NCBI RefSeq assembly: GCF_002205845.1
Contig: NZ_NISI01000010.1
Coordinates: 124,001-188,000 of the forward strand
DNA length: 64,000 nucleotides
From: Roseateles puraquae
GTDB lineage: Bacteria; Pseudomonadota; Gammaproteobacteria; Burkholderiales; Burkholderiaceae_C
Reading direction: 5' to 3'
In this document: positions 51,310 to 60,099 of the stretch, one piece after another
Layout of the letters: each line of letters opens with the position of its first letter
How positions within the stretch are numbered: the first letter of the stretch is position 1
Notes under the pieces: generated by a model
The model's input: only the letters and a program-made list of their open reading frames with translations
What the model was told of the DNA's origin: nothing
The model's database searches: none
Translations under genes and position numbers: made by a program

Positions 51310-52626
51310 ATGAGCCTGTATCTGGACCACCTCGCCACGCTGCAGCGCCAGGCCGAAGCCGCGCTGGAACGCGCCGGGCATGACGCGCTGGTGATTGCCG
51401 CCGGCATCGAGAAGTACGCCTTCCTCGACGACCGGCCTTATCTCTTCCAGGCCAACCCGCACTTCAAGCACTGGCTGCCGCTGACCAACCACCCGCATTC
51501 GTGGATGGCAGTTCGCCCGGGGCACAAGCCGCGGGTCGTCTACTACCAGCCGCACGACTACTGGCATGTGCCGCCCGAGGCGCCGAGTGGCGAGTGGGTG
51601 GCGGCGGTCGAGCTGGTGGTCATCCGCGAGCCCGAGCAGGCCGCCCGAGCGCTGGCTGACCTCGTCACGCCGCGCACCGCCCTCCTCGGCGAGGCCGATG
51701 CGGCGCTGCCGGGGCTGGTGCCCAACAACCCCGAGCGGCTGCTCAACCTGCTGCACTGGGCGCGTGGCGTGAAGACGCCCTACGAACTGGAACAGATGCG
51801 CGCCGCCCAGCGCCGCGCGGTGCCGGGCCACCTGGCCGCACGCGCGGCCTTCCTGCAAGGTGAGAGCGAGGCCGGCATCCACCGCGCCTACCTGCTGGCC
51901 ACCGGCCACACCGACCGCGACCTGCCCTACACCAACATCATTGGCCTGAATGAGCATGCCGCGGTGCTGCACTACCAGTACCAGGACGCCAGCCCGCCAG
52001 CGCAGGCGCGCAGCTTCCTGATCGATGCTGGCGCCCAGGTGAACGGTTATGCCAGCGACATCACCCGCACCTGGGCGGCACCCGGGCATGAGGAGTTCGC
52101 CGCGCTGATCGCCGCCATGGAGCGCGAGCAGCTCGCCCTGGTGGACGAAGTGCGCGAAGGTGTGGACTACCGCGACATCCACCTCAGCACGCACCGCCGC
52201 GTGGCCCGCGTGCTGCGCGAGGCCGGCATCGTGCGCATGAGCGACGAGGCCATGGTGGCCGAAGGCGTCACCAAGCCCTTCTTCCCACACGGCATCGGCC
52301 ATCTGCTGGGCCTGCAGGTGCACGACGTGGGCGGCTTCATGGCCAGCGAGGAAGGCGGCGTTGCGGCCAAGCCCGAGGGCCACCGCTATCTGCGCCTGAC
52401 GCGCCCCCTGCAGGCCGGCATGGTGGTCACCATCGAACCGGGCCTGTACTTCATCCCGATGCTGCTGGACGAACTGCGCGCGACCCCGCATGCGGCCCAG
52501 GTCGACTGGGCGGCCGTCGAGCGGCTGTCGCGCTACGGCGGCATCCGCATCGAAGACGACGTGGCCTGCCGGGCGAGGGGTGAGGCGCCGGAGAACTTGA
52601 CGCGGGATGCGTTTGCGGCGGCATGA
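51310..52626 (+). CDS. pepQ: Xaa-Pro dipeptidase
   Basis: 438 residues from the ATG at 51310. The N-terminal domain (SLYLDHLATLQRQAEAALER; FLDDRPYLFQANPHFKHWLP) is that of PepQ. The pita-bread domain has metal ligands in IDAGAQVNGYASDITRTWAA (two Asp), HGIGHLLGLQVHDVGG (His), TIEPGLYFIP (Glu) and RIEDDV (Glu). It hydrolyses dipeptides with C-terminal proline and can act on organophosphates. It overlaps the next gene by 4 nt. Confidence 0.94.
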   Translation: MSLYLDHLATLQRQAEAALERAGHDALVIAAGIEKYAFLDDRPYLFQANPHFKHWLPLTNHPHSWMAVRPGHKPRVVYYQPHDYWHVPPEAPSGEWVAAVELVVIREPEQAARALADLVTPRTALLGEADAALPGLVPNNPERLLNLLHWARGVKTPYELEQMRAAQRRAVPGHLAARAAFLQGESEAGIHRAYLLATGHTDRDLPYTNIIGLNEHAAVLHYQYQDASPPAQARSFLIDAGAQVNGYASDITRTWAAPGHEEFAALIAAMEREQLALVDEVREGVDYRDIHLSTHRRVARVLREAGIVRMSDEAMVAEGVTKPFFPHGIGHLLGLQVHDVGGFMASEEGGVAAKPEGHRYLRLTRPLQAGMVVTIEPGLYFIPMLLDELRATPHAAQVDWAAVERLSRYGGIRIEDDVACRARGEAPENLTRDAFAAA

Positions 52627-53663
52627 GGCGAGCGGTGCTGTGGGCGCTGTTGGCGTTGCCTTCGTGGCACGCCGGGGCGACGGACTCCACCTTGGGTCGT
52701 GTCGAGGTTCAAGGCGAATCGGCGGTCGCGCGCGAGAAGAAGACGCTGGCGCAGCTCTTCAAGGCCGAGGCCCTGTTCGAGAAGCATCGTGCGCTGGCGC
52801 CCCTGGCAACGCTCAAGTTCAAGGTCTATGCACGAACCCAAGCCGACACAGCGCCGAGTCTGGATCTGGGGCTGATGGCGCCGGGTGGTCGCCAGTCGTT
52901 GCAGCTGGACGCGCAGGACCGTTTCGTGATCGACCCTGCCTGGCGCCAGCTCGACGATGCGACCGAGGTGCGCAGCCGCCTCGCCGATGGCCGCGTGACT
53001 TGGCGCCCGGATATCCGCACGCCTGGCTTGCCTGAGGGAGAGCGGCGCCTTGGGGATTTGCGATTGCAGTGCCGTGTCGCATTCAACAGCGGTGTGGCCA
53101 GGGGCGGGCTTGTGTTCGGCTTCCTCCCTAGCCTGTCAGATGGATGCGGTCACGCAGCCTGGAGTTCGAGCAACTTCGCCGATCAGCCGGTGTTCGCGGT
53201 CACGCTGGTGCATGGTGAGCGGCGCCTCACGCTCAGCGGCCGTTTGCTCCACGGCCTGCGCGACCGCGACGGCGAGCGCTTCGACTGGGGCTATTCGCTG
53301 CGGGAGCGCATGTTTCGCTTGCCGATGGGCGATGCTCAGTGGCCGGATGACACGCGCGTGCTGTTCGAGTCGATGGACGACCCTCCCAGTCCACAGGAAG
53401 AGTCGCTGCTGGCGAGTGGCGACCCCTGGACCCGCCCTGCACTGTCGCCGGGGATGTCACCGGCCGACGTGACCGCGCTCCTGGGCCCGGCGGTCGATGA
53501 TTTGCGCTTCGAGTCGGGCCGACGTGTGCAGCGCAGGATGCATGAAGTCAAGACCCCGGAAGGGCGGTTGGCGCTGGAGTGGGTCAGTCTGTTCGATGCG
53601 GATGATCGCCTGGTGAAATCGCAATTGCGACGCGATCAAGGACCCATGTTCAATCGACCTTGA
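52623..53663 (+). CDS. Exported protein of unknown function
   Basis: 346 residues with a signal peptide (about 1-19, ending HAGATD). The mature part is beta-rich with few long helices; LFKAEALFEKHRALAPLATLKFKVYAR and RRLGDLRLQCRVAFNSGVARGGLVFGF (read in parts) are the best-defined stretches, and two Cys (LQCRV, DGCGH) are close together. The C-terminal 70 residues (SPGMSPADVTALLGPAVDDLR) resemble the SmpA/BamE-like small-lipoprotein fold that measures outer-membrane or envelope state; this is tentative. It overlaps pepQ by 4 nt and the convergent GH74 gene by 14 nt. Confidence 0.7.
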   Translation: MRRAVLWALLALPSWHAGATDSTLGRVEVQGESAVAREKKTLAQLFKAEALFEKHRALAPLATLKFKVYARTQADTAPSLDLGLMAPGGRQSLQLDAQDRFVIDPAWRQLDDATEVRSRLADGRVTWRPDIRTPGLPEGERRLGDLRLQCRVAFNSGVARGGLVFGFLPSLSDGCGHAAWSSSNFADQPVFAVTLVHGERRLTLSGRLLHGLRDRDGERFDWGYSLRERMFRLPMGDAQWPDDTRVLFESMDDPPSPQEESLLASGDPWTRPALSPGMSPADVTALLGPAVDDLRFESGRRVQRRMHEVKTPEGRLALEWVSLFDADDRLVKSQLRRDQGPMFNRP

Positions 53664-55929
53664 CGGGGCGTTGCGACTGCGGGTCTCCATACAACACGCC
53701 CCGCCCATGCGTCCCCACATAGACCCGCCCAAACACCTTGGGGTCGCCGCTGACCTGCAGGATCAAGCCCCACTGGTGCGCGTCGTCGTTGATGCGCTGC
53801 CAGCTCCCGCCCGCGTCGGTCGAGCGGAAGAGGCCATAACGGCCTGACACCGTGCCCACGAGGTAGAGCGCCGGGTCTGCCGCGCCCGGCGCGGCGCGGC
53901 CAAAGCCGAAGGCGTGGATCTCGCTGACCCCGGGCAGGCGCTGGAAGCCGGCGCCACCTGCGGCCGTGCGGCGGTACAGGCCGTGGAAGGCGGCCACCCA
54001 GAGCTCGCCGTGGCGGCCGGGCGTGGCGTAGAGGCGGTCCTGGCCGCCGCGGTCGTCGCCGCGGTTGCTGCGGTTGTGGCTGCCGGCCTGCAGGTCGCGC
54101 ACCGGGCCATCGGGCAGGGTCAGGGGCTCGGCGGTGAAGTGCAGGCCGCCGTCGGTGCTGCTGAACAGCTGGCCGTCAAACAGCGCCATCGCGTGGAAGC
54201 GCTGCGGCTCGGCCGGGTCGGCAATCACACGGGTGCCGGCGGGCAGGCCGGTTACGGCCTGCCAGGTGTCGCCGCGGTCGTGGGTGACGTGGGGTGTGCC
54301 GCCCTTGGGTGTCCACACCCAGGCGCGGCCGTCGGCCGACACGGCGATGAAGCCGTCGCCGGGCAGCGGGCCCGGTGGCACCGTCGCGGGCTCGCGCCAG
54401 CTGGTGCCGCCGTCCAGCGAGTAGCCGAGGTTCTTGCCGCCGTCGCGCGCGTGGCCGATGCGCACGATCACCTCGGGCGCGAGCGCCGCGCCCGTCACGT
54501 CATGCGTGTTGCCGAAGAAGGGCGGCTTGGGGTTGCCGGCGGCAGGGTGGTCGAGGTCGGTGTGGACGAAACCGGAGTAGTCGCCGATGGCCGTCACGAG
54601 CGGCACGCCCTTCGTGGGGCTGTGCAGGGCCAGGGCCACGGTCTCTTCGATGCCGCCGGACATCACGCGCCAGTGCGTGGGTTGGCCGCGGTCGGCGGCA
54701 GTGAGGTCGAGCGTCTCCCAGCCGCCGTAGCCGGTGGTGAAGAGGGCGTGGTCGGGGTTGGCGGGGTTGATCTTGACGTCGTAGAGCCAGTGCAGATGCG
54801 TGTCGGCCACATAGGGCGCTGCCGAGGCGTCGAAGCGGGCGGTGGTGAAGAGCGCTGCCCAGGTGGCGCCGCCGTCGGTGCTGCGGAAGAGCTCGTCGCC
54901 CCGCGCGCGCCCGGCGGTGCTGGCCAGCAGCCGGCGGGGTTGCGTGGGGTCAACCACTACGGTGGCATAACCGAAGGGTTGGGCGGCACTGGGGCGCGCG
55001 GGGGTGATGTCGGTCCAGGTGCGGGTGGCCGGGTCCAGGCGCCAGACCGAGCCATCGGTCATGCGGTGCGGCCCGGGCTCGCTGGCGTAGGCGATGTAGA
55101 GCTGGCCATCGCTCGCGAGCGCCGCGCGCATCGGGCGGTGGCGCTCCGGGCCGCCGGGCAGGGGCTGCCAGCTGGCACCGGCATCCAGACTGCGCCACAG
55201 GCTCGGGCGGCCGATGACGGAGACGCCGGCGTAGATCGTGCGGCTGGGCTGGCCGCGCGTGCCGCTGCTCGGGTCGAACAGCAGGAAGTTGATCGTCGCC
55301 TTGCCGTCGCTGCCACCCCAACTGGGCGGCGGGCCGTCGCTCGCCTCGCGGCGCCAGGCCGCGTCGGGGAAGCTGTCCACGCGCTGGAAGGTTCGCGCCG
55401 CGTCGGTGCTGCGCCACAGGCCGGCGGTGCGGCTGGCGAGGTAGAGCACGCGGCCGTCGTTGGGGTCCACGGCCAGCCGTTCGCCGTTGCCCCGGCCGCC
55501 TTCGTTGCCGCCGAGCTTGAAGGGCAGGTCGGTGCGCTGCCAGCTGCGTCCGCGGTCGCGGGAGCGCAGCACGGCGCCGTTGGGCACCGTGGCGGCCGTG
55601 TAGGTGCCACAGGCCAGGTAGATGGCGTCGGGGTTGTTCGGGTCGACCGCGAGGCTCTCCACGCCCATCAGGTTGACGTCGGCCAGCGGCAGGTGGTCCA
55701 GCAGCGGCTGCCAGGGGCCGGTCGCGGTGTCTCGGCGGTAGGCGCCGCCCATGTCGGTGCGGGCATAGGCCAGGCCCGGCACCGTCGGGTGGAAGGCGAT
55801 GCCGTCGACAAAGCCGCCGCCGACGATGGCGACTGACTTGAAGGTGTAGGGCAGGTCGGTCGGCGGCGCAGCCAAGGCGCTCGCACCGGCCAGGGCGAGG
55901 GCGCCCAGCCAGGGGGTGATGCGGGTCAT
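53650..55929 (-). CDS. GH74-type xyloglucanase / BNR-repeat glycosidase
   Basis: 759 residues with a signal peptide (about 1-21, ending ALAAP). TFKSVAIVGGGFVDGIAFHP, YARTDMGGAYRRD, VESLAVDPNNPDAIYLACGTYT and GGNEGGRGNGERLAVDPN are GH74 blocks; Asp-box repeats (RSRDRGRSW, RSTDAARTF, RSTDGGATW, STDGGLHF, RSTDAGGSW) mark two seven-bladed beta-propellers. GH74 enzymes cut beta-1,4-glucan backbones of xyloglucan outside the cell. No other plant-polysaccharide gene is adjacent, although two TonB receptors are in the window. A perfect inverted repeat overlaps its promoter. Confidence 0.85.
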   Translation of the reverse strand: MTRITPWLGALALAGASALAAPPTDLPYTFKSVAIVGGGFVDGIAFHPTVPGLAYARTDMGGAYRRDTATGPWQPLLDHLPLADVNLMGVESLAVDPNNPDAIYLACGTYTAATVPNGAVLRSRDRGRSWQRTDLPFKLGGNEGGRGNGERLAVDPNDGRVLYLASRTAGLWRSTDAARTFQRVDSFPDAAWRREASDGPPPSWGGSDGKATINFLLFDPSSGTRGQPSRTIYAGVSVIGRPSLWRSLDAGASWQPLPGGPERHRPMRAALASDGQLYIAYASEPGPHRMTDGSVWRLDPATRTWTDITPARPSAAQPFGYATVVVDPTQPRRLLASTAGRARGDELFRSTDGGATWAALFTTARFDASAAPYVADTHLHWLYDVKINPANPDHALFTTGYGGWETLDLTAADRGQPTHWRVMSGGIEETVALALHSPTKGVPLVTAIGDYSGFVHTDLDHPAAGNPKPPFFGNTHDVTGAALAPEVIVRIGHARDGGKNLGYSLDGGTSWREPATVPPGPLPGDGFIAVSADGRAWVWTPKGGTPHVTHDRGDTWQAVTGLPAGTRVIADPAEPQRFHAMALFDGQLFSSTDGGLHFTAEPLTLPDGPVRDLQAGSHNRSNRGDDRGGQDRLYATPGRHGELWVAAFHGLYRRTAAGGAGFQRLPGVSEIHAFGFGRAAPGAADPALYLVGTVSGRYGLFRSTDAGGSWQRINDDAHQWGLILQVSGDPKVFGRVYVGTHGRGVLYGDPQSQRPVKVD

Positions 55930-55968
55930 GTCTCCGGATGTTCTTGTGGACAGCGCTGGACATCGTAG

Positions 55969-55989
55969 TTTGTTCAGCGGGCGAACAAA
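55969..55989 (-). promoter_or_regulatory. Perfect inverted repeat over the GH74 promoter
   Basis: TTTGTTC (55969-55975) and GAACAAA (55983-55989) are perfect arms with a 7-nt spacer. On the minus strand TTGTTC within it and TACGAT 15 nt further on could be the -35 and -10 boxes of the GH74 gene, whose start is 40 nt away. A repressor binding here would control that gene. Regulator unknown. Confidence 0.5.
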
Positions 55990-56038
55990 TAGAGTCTGAC
56001 CCGTGGTGGCGGGGGCTTCAGTAGACTCAAGGCTCGCA

Positions 56039-56048
56039 AAGGAGGTGA
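56039..56048 (+). promoter_or_regulatory. Perfect Shine-Dalgarno for the antitoxin
   Basis: AAGGAGGTGA lies 4 nt before the ATG at 56053 and is fully complementary to the 16S rRNA tail. Strong translation of an antitoxin relative to its overlapping toxin fits the need for antitoxin excess. Confidence 0.75.
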
Positions 56049-56052
56049 TGTC

Positions 56053-56283
56053 ATGTCAGACACTGCGGCTGATCTGGTCCGACGTGGCAAACAGCTGTCC
56101 GTCGAAGACCGGGAAATGCTGGTCGATGCGCTTCTTGAGTCGCTCAATGAGCCCGCCGCCGCCGAACTTGATGAGGCTTGGGCCGCCGAGATTGAGCGGC
56201 GCCTCGCGGCCTACGACCGCGGCGAAGCGACGGCACTGCCGGCAGCTGAGGTTTTTGCGCGCGCGAGATCGCTGGCTCGGTGA
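56053..56283 (+). CDS. Antitoxin, addiction-module family (TIGR02574 type)
   Basis: 76 residues. LVRRGKQLSVEDREMLVDALLESLNEP is, in parts, the conserved core of small addiction-module antitoxins; LDEAWAAEIERRLAAYDRGE and ALPAAEVFARARS form the C-terminal toxin-wrapping tail. It has an unusually strong ribosome site. The toxin start overlaps its stop by 4 nt. Confidence 0.88.
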   Translation: MSDTAADLVRRGKQLSVEDREMLVDALLESLNEPAAAELDEAWAAEIERRLAAYDRGEATALPAAEVFARARSLAR

Positions 56284-56573
56284 GAGACATCGAGTTCCTG
56301 CCCCAGGCGCAGGCGGAGTTGCTGCATGAGGTCAGCTACTACTCGTCCCTGAGGTCGGGTGCCGGCGTCAGGTTCCAGGCGGCTGTGGAATCGGCGCTGG
56401 ATCGCGTCGCGAGGCATCCCTTGGGTGGCGCGCCATCGCCCACCGGCACGCGAAGCGTCTTGGTCAAGGGCTTCCCTTTCAGCATCGTCTATCGCTTCAG
56501 TGAGCCGCAGGTGCTGGTGGTGGCCATCGCTCCGCACAAGCGACTGCCGGGTTATTGGCTGAGCCGGGTTTGA
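56280..56573 (+). CDS. Type II toxin, RelE/ParE superfamily (second pair)
   Basis: 97 residues from a GTG at 56280. IEFLPQAQAELLHEVSYYSSL starts the fold, SLRSGAGVRFQAAVESALDRVARHP is the helix, and FPFSIVYRFSEPQVLVVAIAPHKRLPGYW is, in parts, the final sheet. The YRF...VVAIAPHKRLPGYW ending is typical of the RelE/ParE partners of TIGR02574 antitoxins. Target, gyrase or ribosome, unknown. Confidence 0.88.
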   Translation: MRDIEFLPQAQAELLHEVSYYSSLRSGAGVRFQAAVESALDRVARHPLGGAPSPTGTRSVLVKGFPFSIVYRFSEPQVLVVAIAPHKRLPGYWLSRV

Positions 56574-56679
56574 TGCCAAGCACATCGCACGGCACCCGGC
56601 CATCGATGTCGATAGCGCTCCTGCTCGTTCGTCGACACGATGCAAGGCGCCCGATGGCGCCGCTACCTGGAGTGAAGAC

Positions 56680-57048
56680 ATGTCCTACATCGACGGTTTC
56701 GTGATCGCGGTTCCCACCGCCAACCGGCAGCAGTTCATCGACCATGCGCGCCATTTCGACGCGATGTTTCTGGAGCTCGGTGCTCTGCGCGTGGTCGAGG
56801 GCTGGGGCGACGACGTGCCCGACGGCAAGCTCACTGACTTCCGCCGCGCCGTGCAGGCCACGGCCGACGAGACGGTGGCGTTCTCCTGGGTCGAGTGGCC
56901 CGACAAGGCCACGCGCGACGCGGCCATGAAGAAGATGCGAGAAGACCCCCGCATGGACCCCGCCACGCCGGGTAATCCGCCGATTCCGTTCGACGGCAAG
57001 CGGATGATCTTCGGCGGCTTCGAGACGGTCGTTGACGTGAAACCCTGA
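56680..57048 (+). CDS. DUF1428 domain protein
   Basis: 122 residues. SYIDGFVIAVPTANRQQFID and ALRVVEGWGDDVPDGKLTDF followed by FSWVEWPDKATRDAAMKKM and PFDGKRMIFGGFE match DUF1428, a ferredoxin-like alpha/beta family related to dimeric monooxygenase folds. Function unknown. It starts 106 nt after the toxin on the same strand, but is probably independent of it. Confidence 0.92.
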   Translation: MSYIDGFVIAVPTANRQQFIDHARHFDAMFLELGALRVVEGWGDDVPDGKLTDFRRAVQATADETVAFSWVEWPDKATRDAAMKKMREDPRMDPATPGNPPIPFDGKRMIFGGFETVVDVKP

Positions 57049-57081
57049 GGCGGGACGATCGGCGGGCCCCGCGGGCCGGCG

Positions 57082-57552
57082 TCAGCGGCGCAGCGTGGCG
57101 ATCAGCCCGTCACACGCAGCCTCCACCAGGTCCAGCACTTCCTCGAACCCGGCGTCACCGCCGTAGTACGGGTCGGGCACATGGCGCTTGCCGGTCTGCG
57201 GCGCGTAGTCCAGCAGCAGTTTCAGCCGATGGCGCGCGCCCGGCGGGCAAAGCTTCGCGGCGCGGCTGAGGTTGTCGGCGTCCATGCCCAGCACGAGGTC
57301 GAAGCGCGTGAAGTCGTCCGCCACCAGCTGGCGGGCGCGCTGGGCGCTGAGGTCGTAGCCACGGCGCAGCGCATGGGCCTGGCTGCGCTCGTCGGGCGGT
57401 TCGCCCACGTGGTAGGCGTGGGTGCCGGCAGAGTCCACCTCGACCTGACTCGCCAGCCCGGCGGCGGCCAGCTTGGCGCGCATGACGCCTTCGGCCGTGG
57501 GGCTGCGGCAGATGTTGCCCATGCAGAAGAACAGGATGCGGCGGTAGGTCAT
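57082..57552 (-). CDS. Low-molecular-weight protein-tyrosine phosphatase
   Basis: 156 residues. The P-loop is Cys10-x5-Arg16-Ser (CMGNICRS) and the general acid is Asp127 in PDPYY. Full family length. It removes phosphate from tyrosine in the cytoplasm; bacterial relatives act on exopolysaccharide kinases or host proteins. No tyrosine kinase is nearby. It lies upstream, on the minus strand, of nothing in the same unit; a repeat element separates it from the TonB receptor. Confidence 0.95.
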   Translation of the reverse strand: MTYRRILFFCMGNICRSPTAEGVMRAKLAAAGLASQVEVDSAGTHAYHVGEPPDERSQAHALRRGYDLSAQRARQLVADDFTRFDLVLGMDADNLSRAAKLCPPGARHRLKLLLDYAPQTGKRHVPDPYYGGDAGFEEVLDLVEAACDGLIATLRR

Positions 57553-57578
57553 GACAACGGTCTTCGGAGTTCACGGGT

Positions 57579-57692
57579 CGAGCGCCGGGCCGCTCCCAAG
57601 CCGGCCCGTCCTGGCGATGTGCGCGCCAGTCGATCTGGCGTGCATCGCCGTCCCCTCGGGGGACCGCTCAGCGTACCCGCTGGGCGAGGGGC
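57579..57692 (-). repeat. Four-hairpin intergenic repeat, copy 1
   Basis: Fills the space after the TonB receptor stop. H1: CGGGCCG (57586-57592) / CGGCCCG (57602-57608), loop CTCCCAAGC. H2: arms 57613-57629 and 57635-57649, loop TCGAT. H3: GTCCCC-TCG-GGGGAC (57650-57664). H4: CAGCG-TACC-CGCTG (57669-57682). The same element with H1 and H3 unchanged but H2 and H4 altered, still pairing, is at 60100-60231. Either strand could be the functional one; its position fits a 3'-UTR element of the minus-strand gene. Confidence 0.8.
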
Positions 57693-57695
57693 TTG

Positions 57696-59996
57696 TCAGA
57701 ACCTCAGGTCGGCACGCAGCGACACCACGCGGAAGGTCTTGTTGCGTGACCAGCTGTCGGTCACGAGGGTGTGGCCCGTCACGGGGTCGAGCGTGACCGC
57801 CTCGGAGGTGACCTGTGCGTCGCGCGGCACGAGGTTGGCGAAGGACAGCCGCCAGTTGATGCCGTCGCGCACCGAGCCGCTGCTCCACGACAGGTAGGCA
57901 TCGAACTGGCGGCGGGCGGTCTCGTCGCGGCGCAGGTTTTCGGTCTGCTGCACGCGCGTCGGCGGCACGTAGTTGACGTTGAAGCCACTGCCGAAGTTCT
58001 GGCCCAGGGCCTTCCAGCGGTGGTCCAGGCCAAAGTTCAGGCTGCCGCGGGGTTGCTGGTCCAGCCGGGCGTTTGGGCCCGGGATGCCCTTGACCTGGCT
58101 GTCGAACACCGCGATGTTGAAGCGCAGCAGCAGCGACTGCCACTCGGGTGGGGCGTCTTCCCAGACTTCGTCGAGCCGCGCCTTCACCTCGAATTCCACG
58201 CCCATGGTGCGGGCGCCTTGCATGTTGCGCGGGCGGCTGACCCAGCGCGGCGAGCTGTCCCAGGGCACGGTCTCGAGTTCGAGCTGGCTGCGGATCAGGC
58301 TCTTGATGTCGCGCACGAAGGCGCTGCCCGAGACGATGCCGCCGGTGGGCAGCCAGTGCTCCAGGCTCAGGTCCACGCCGGTGGCGAGTTCGGGCTTGAG
58401 GTCGGGGTTGCCGGCGCGGTCGGCGTAGGTGGGCAGGTTGGGGCCGCTGGGGTAGGTGGTGTTGATGGTGGGCCGCGCGATCAGGTCGTTCAGGTTGGGT
58501 GAGCGGTAGCTGCGGGTGAGGCTCAGGCGCACCTGGTCTTTCGGGAAGGCCTCGGGCTTCCAGAGCAGATGAAAAAGCGGCGAGGTGACCTGGGAGATGT
58601 TGCGTGTGTCGGGCATCAGGCCGCTGCCGTCGGCCCGGGTCTCGATGCGTTCGTAGCGGATGCCGGCGTACACCGACCACTGCTTGCTCGGGCTCCACTC
58701 GTCCTGGGTGTAGGCGGCCAAGCGCTGGCTGCGCGAGCCCAGGGTGTCGCCAAACTTCTGCAGCGCGAGCGACTCGACGCCGTCCACCAGCGTGCGGCGC
58801 ACCTGGGTGCGGCGGCTCTGCTCGCCTTCGGTACCGGTCACCCACTGGTGCTCCTTGGCCGTCTTGAGGCTCCACTTGGCGGCCAGGCTGGTCTGGTCTT
58901 CGTCGGTGACGTTGTGATCGTCCTGCACCCGCTGCAGGTCGACGCCGATGTCCTTGAGCGTCTCGCGCCGCTGGCTGTTGCTGGTGTTCTTGAAGCCGCC
59001 ATGGCCCAGGCGCAGCTCCCAGCTCTCACCGGGCTCGGGGCGCCAGTTGGCCGAGACGTTCAGCCGCAGGTTGTGCATGCGCCCGTCAGAGTTGCCCTGG
59101 ACGTCGCGGAATCGGGTGAAGCCGGTGGCATTGTTCTGGCTGCTGCCCTCGCTTTGGGACAGCGCGAAGAAGGGCGAGAGGTTGATGCTCAGCGTCTCGC
59201 TGGCCTTCCAACGCAGGCGTGCGTTGCCGTTCAAGCTGGCGCTGCGGCCCTCGCTGGTGCCCAGCTGCACGGTCTCGTTGAGCACCTGCGCCGTGTCGGT
59301 GTCGACCACGCGGTTGCGCGAGTCGATGTTGTTGAAGCGCCGGTGCAGGCCGCCGTTGGTGGAGAAGGCGCCAACGAAGGCATCGCCGTTCGGCCCGCCC
59401 CATTTGAGGTTGCGCGTCCAGCTGAAGTCGGCCTGCGGCTCGCCGCGGTCCTGGCCGAGTGTGAGGCGCAGCTCGTGGTTGGCCTTGACCAGCGGCTCGC
59501 GCAGGATGATGTTGATGGTGCCGGCAATCGCCCGCGCACCGGTCTCGGCCGTGGGGGCGCGGTAGATCTCGATGCGCTCGATCTGGTCGGGCGGCAGCTC
59601 CTCCACCGCAAAGCCGGCGGGCGCGCGCTCGCCGTCGACCAGGATCTGCGTGAACCCGCCGCCCAGGCCGCGCATGCGGATGTCGCCACCGCGGCCGGGG
59701 CGGCCGCCGATCGTGACGCCCGGCAGGCGGCGCAGCACGTCGCCCAGCACGGTGTCGCCATAACGATCGAGGTCTTCACGCTCGATGACGATCTTGCTGG
59801 CGGTGCTGTTGCGCCGCCGGCTGTTGGCGGTCGGGCCACTGCTGACCTCGACGCGGTCCAGCCGGTTGCCCACCACGCCGCTGGCCGCCGCAGCGGGGGC
59901 GCTGGCGGCGGCGGCAGGCTTGGTGGGCGTGGGCAGCTGGGCCGCACTGAGCGCGCAGGCGCAGAGCGCACCCAGCGCAAGGAGGAGGCGGCGCAT
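57696..59996 (-). CDS. TonB-dependent receptor
   Basis: 766 residues from the ATG at 59996. Signal peptide about 1-19 (ending ALSAAQ), then an Ala/Pro-rich stretch. The plug has IVIEREDLDRYGDTVLGDVL, RLPGVTIGGRPGRGGDIRMRG (in parts), GGFTQILVDGERAPAGFA and ERIEIYRAPTAETGARAIAGTINIIL. The barrel follows and ends VVSLRADLRF with terminal Phe. Substrate unknown; it is the more oligosaccharide/peptide-like of TonB receptors only by weak resemblance. The four-hairpin repeat starts 3 nt after the stop. Confidence 0.93.
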   Translation of the reverse strand: MRRLLLALGALCACALSAAQLPTPTKPAAAASAPAAAASGVVGNRLDRVEVSSGPTANSRRRNSTASKIVIEREDLDRYGDTVLGDVLRRLPGVTIGGRPGRGGDIRMRGLGGGFTQILVDGERAPAGFAVEELPPDQIERIEIYRAPTAETGARAIAGTINIILREPLVKANHELRLTLGQDRGEPQADFSWTRNLKWGGPNGDAFVGAFSTNGGLHRRFNNIDSRNRVVDTDTAQVLNETVQLGTSEGRSASLNGNARLRWKASETLSINLSPFFALSQSEGSSQNNATGFTRFRDVQGNSDGRMHNLRLNVSANWRPEPGESWELRLGHGGFKNTSNSQRRETLKDIGVDLQRVQDDHNVTDEDQTSLAAKWSLKTAKEHQWVTGTEGEQSRRTQVRRTLVDGVESLALQKFGDTLGSRSQRLAAYTQDEWSPSKQWSVYAGIRYERIETRADGSGLMPDTRNISQVTSPLFHLLWKPEAFPKDQVRLSLTRSYRSPNLNDLIARPTINTTYPSGPNLPTYADRAGNPDLKPELATGVDLSLEHWLPTGGIVSGSAFVRDIKSLIRSQLELETVPWDSSPRWVSRPRNMQGARTMGVEFEVKARLDEVWEDAPPEWQSLLLRFNIAVFDSQVKGIPGPNARLDQQPRGSLNFGLDHRWKALGQNFGSGFNVNYVPPTRVQQTENLRRDETARRQFDAYLSWSSGSVRDGINWRLSFANLVPRDAQVTSEAVTLDPVTGHTLVTDSWSRNKTFRVVSLRADLRF

Positions 59997-60099
59997 GGCC
60001 GCGCATTCTTGCGGAGGGTGCTGACGCCAGCTCACGTAAAGCGCTCATTTACATGAGCGGCAATGCGTATGGAGTTGTGGGGTTGGACCAAGTGCGGGC

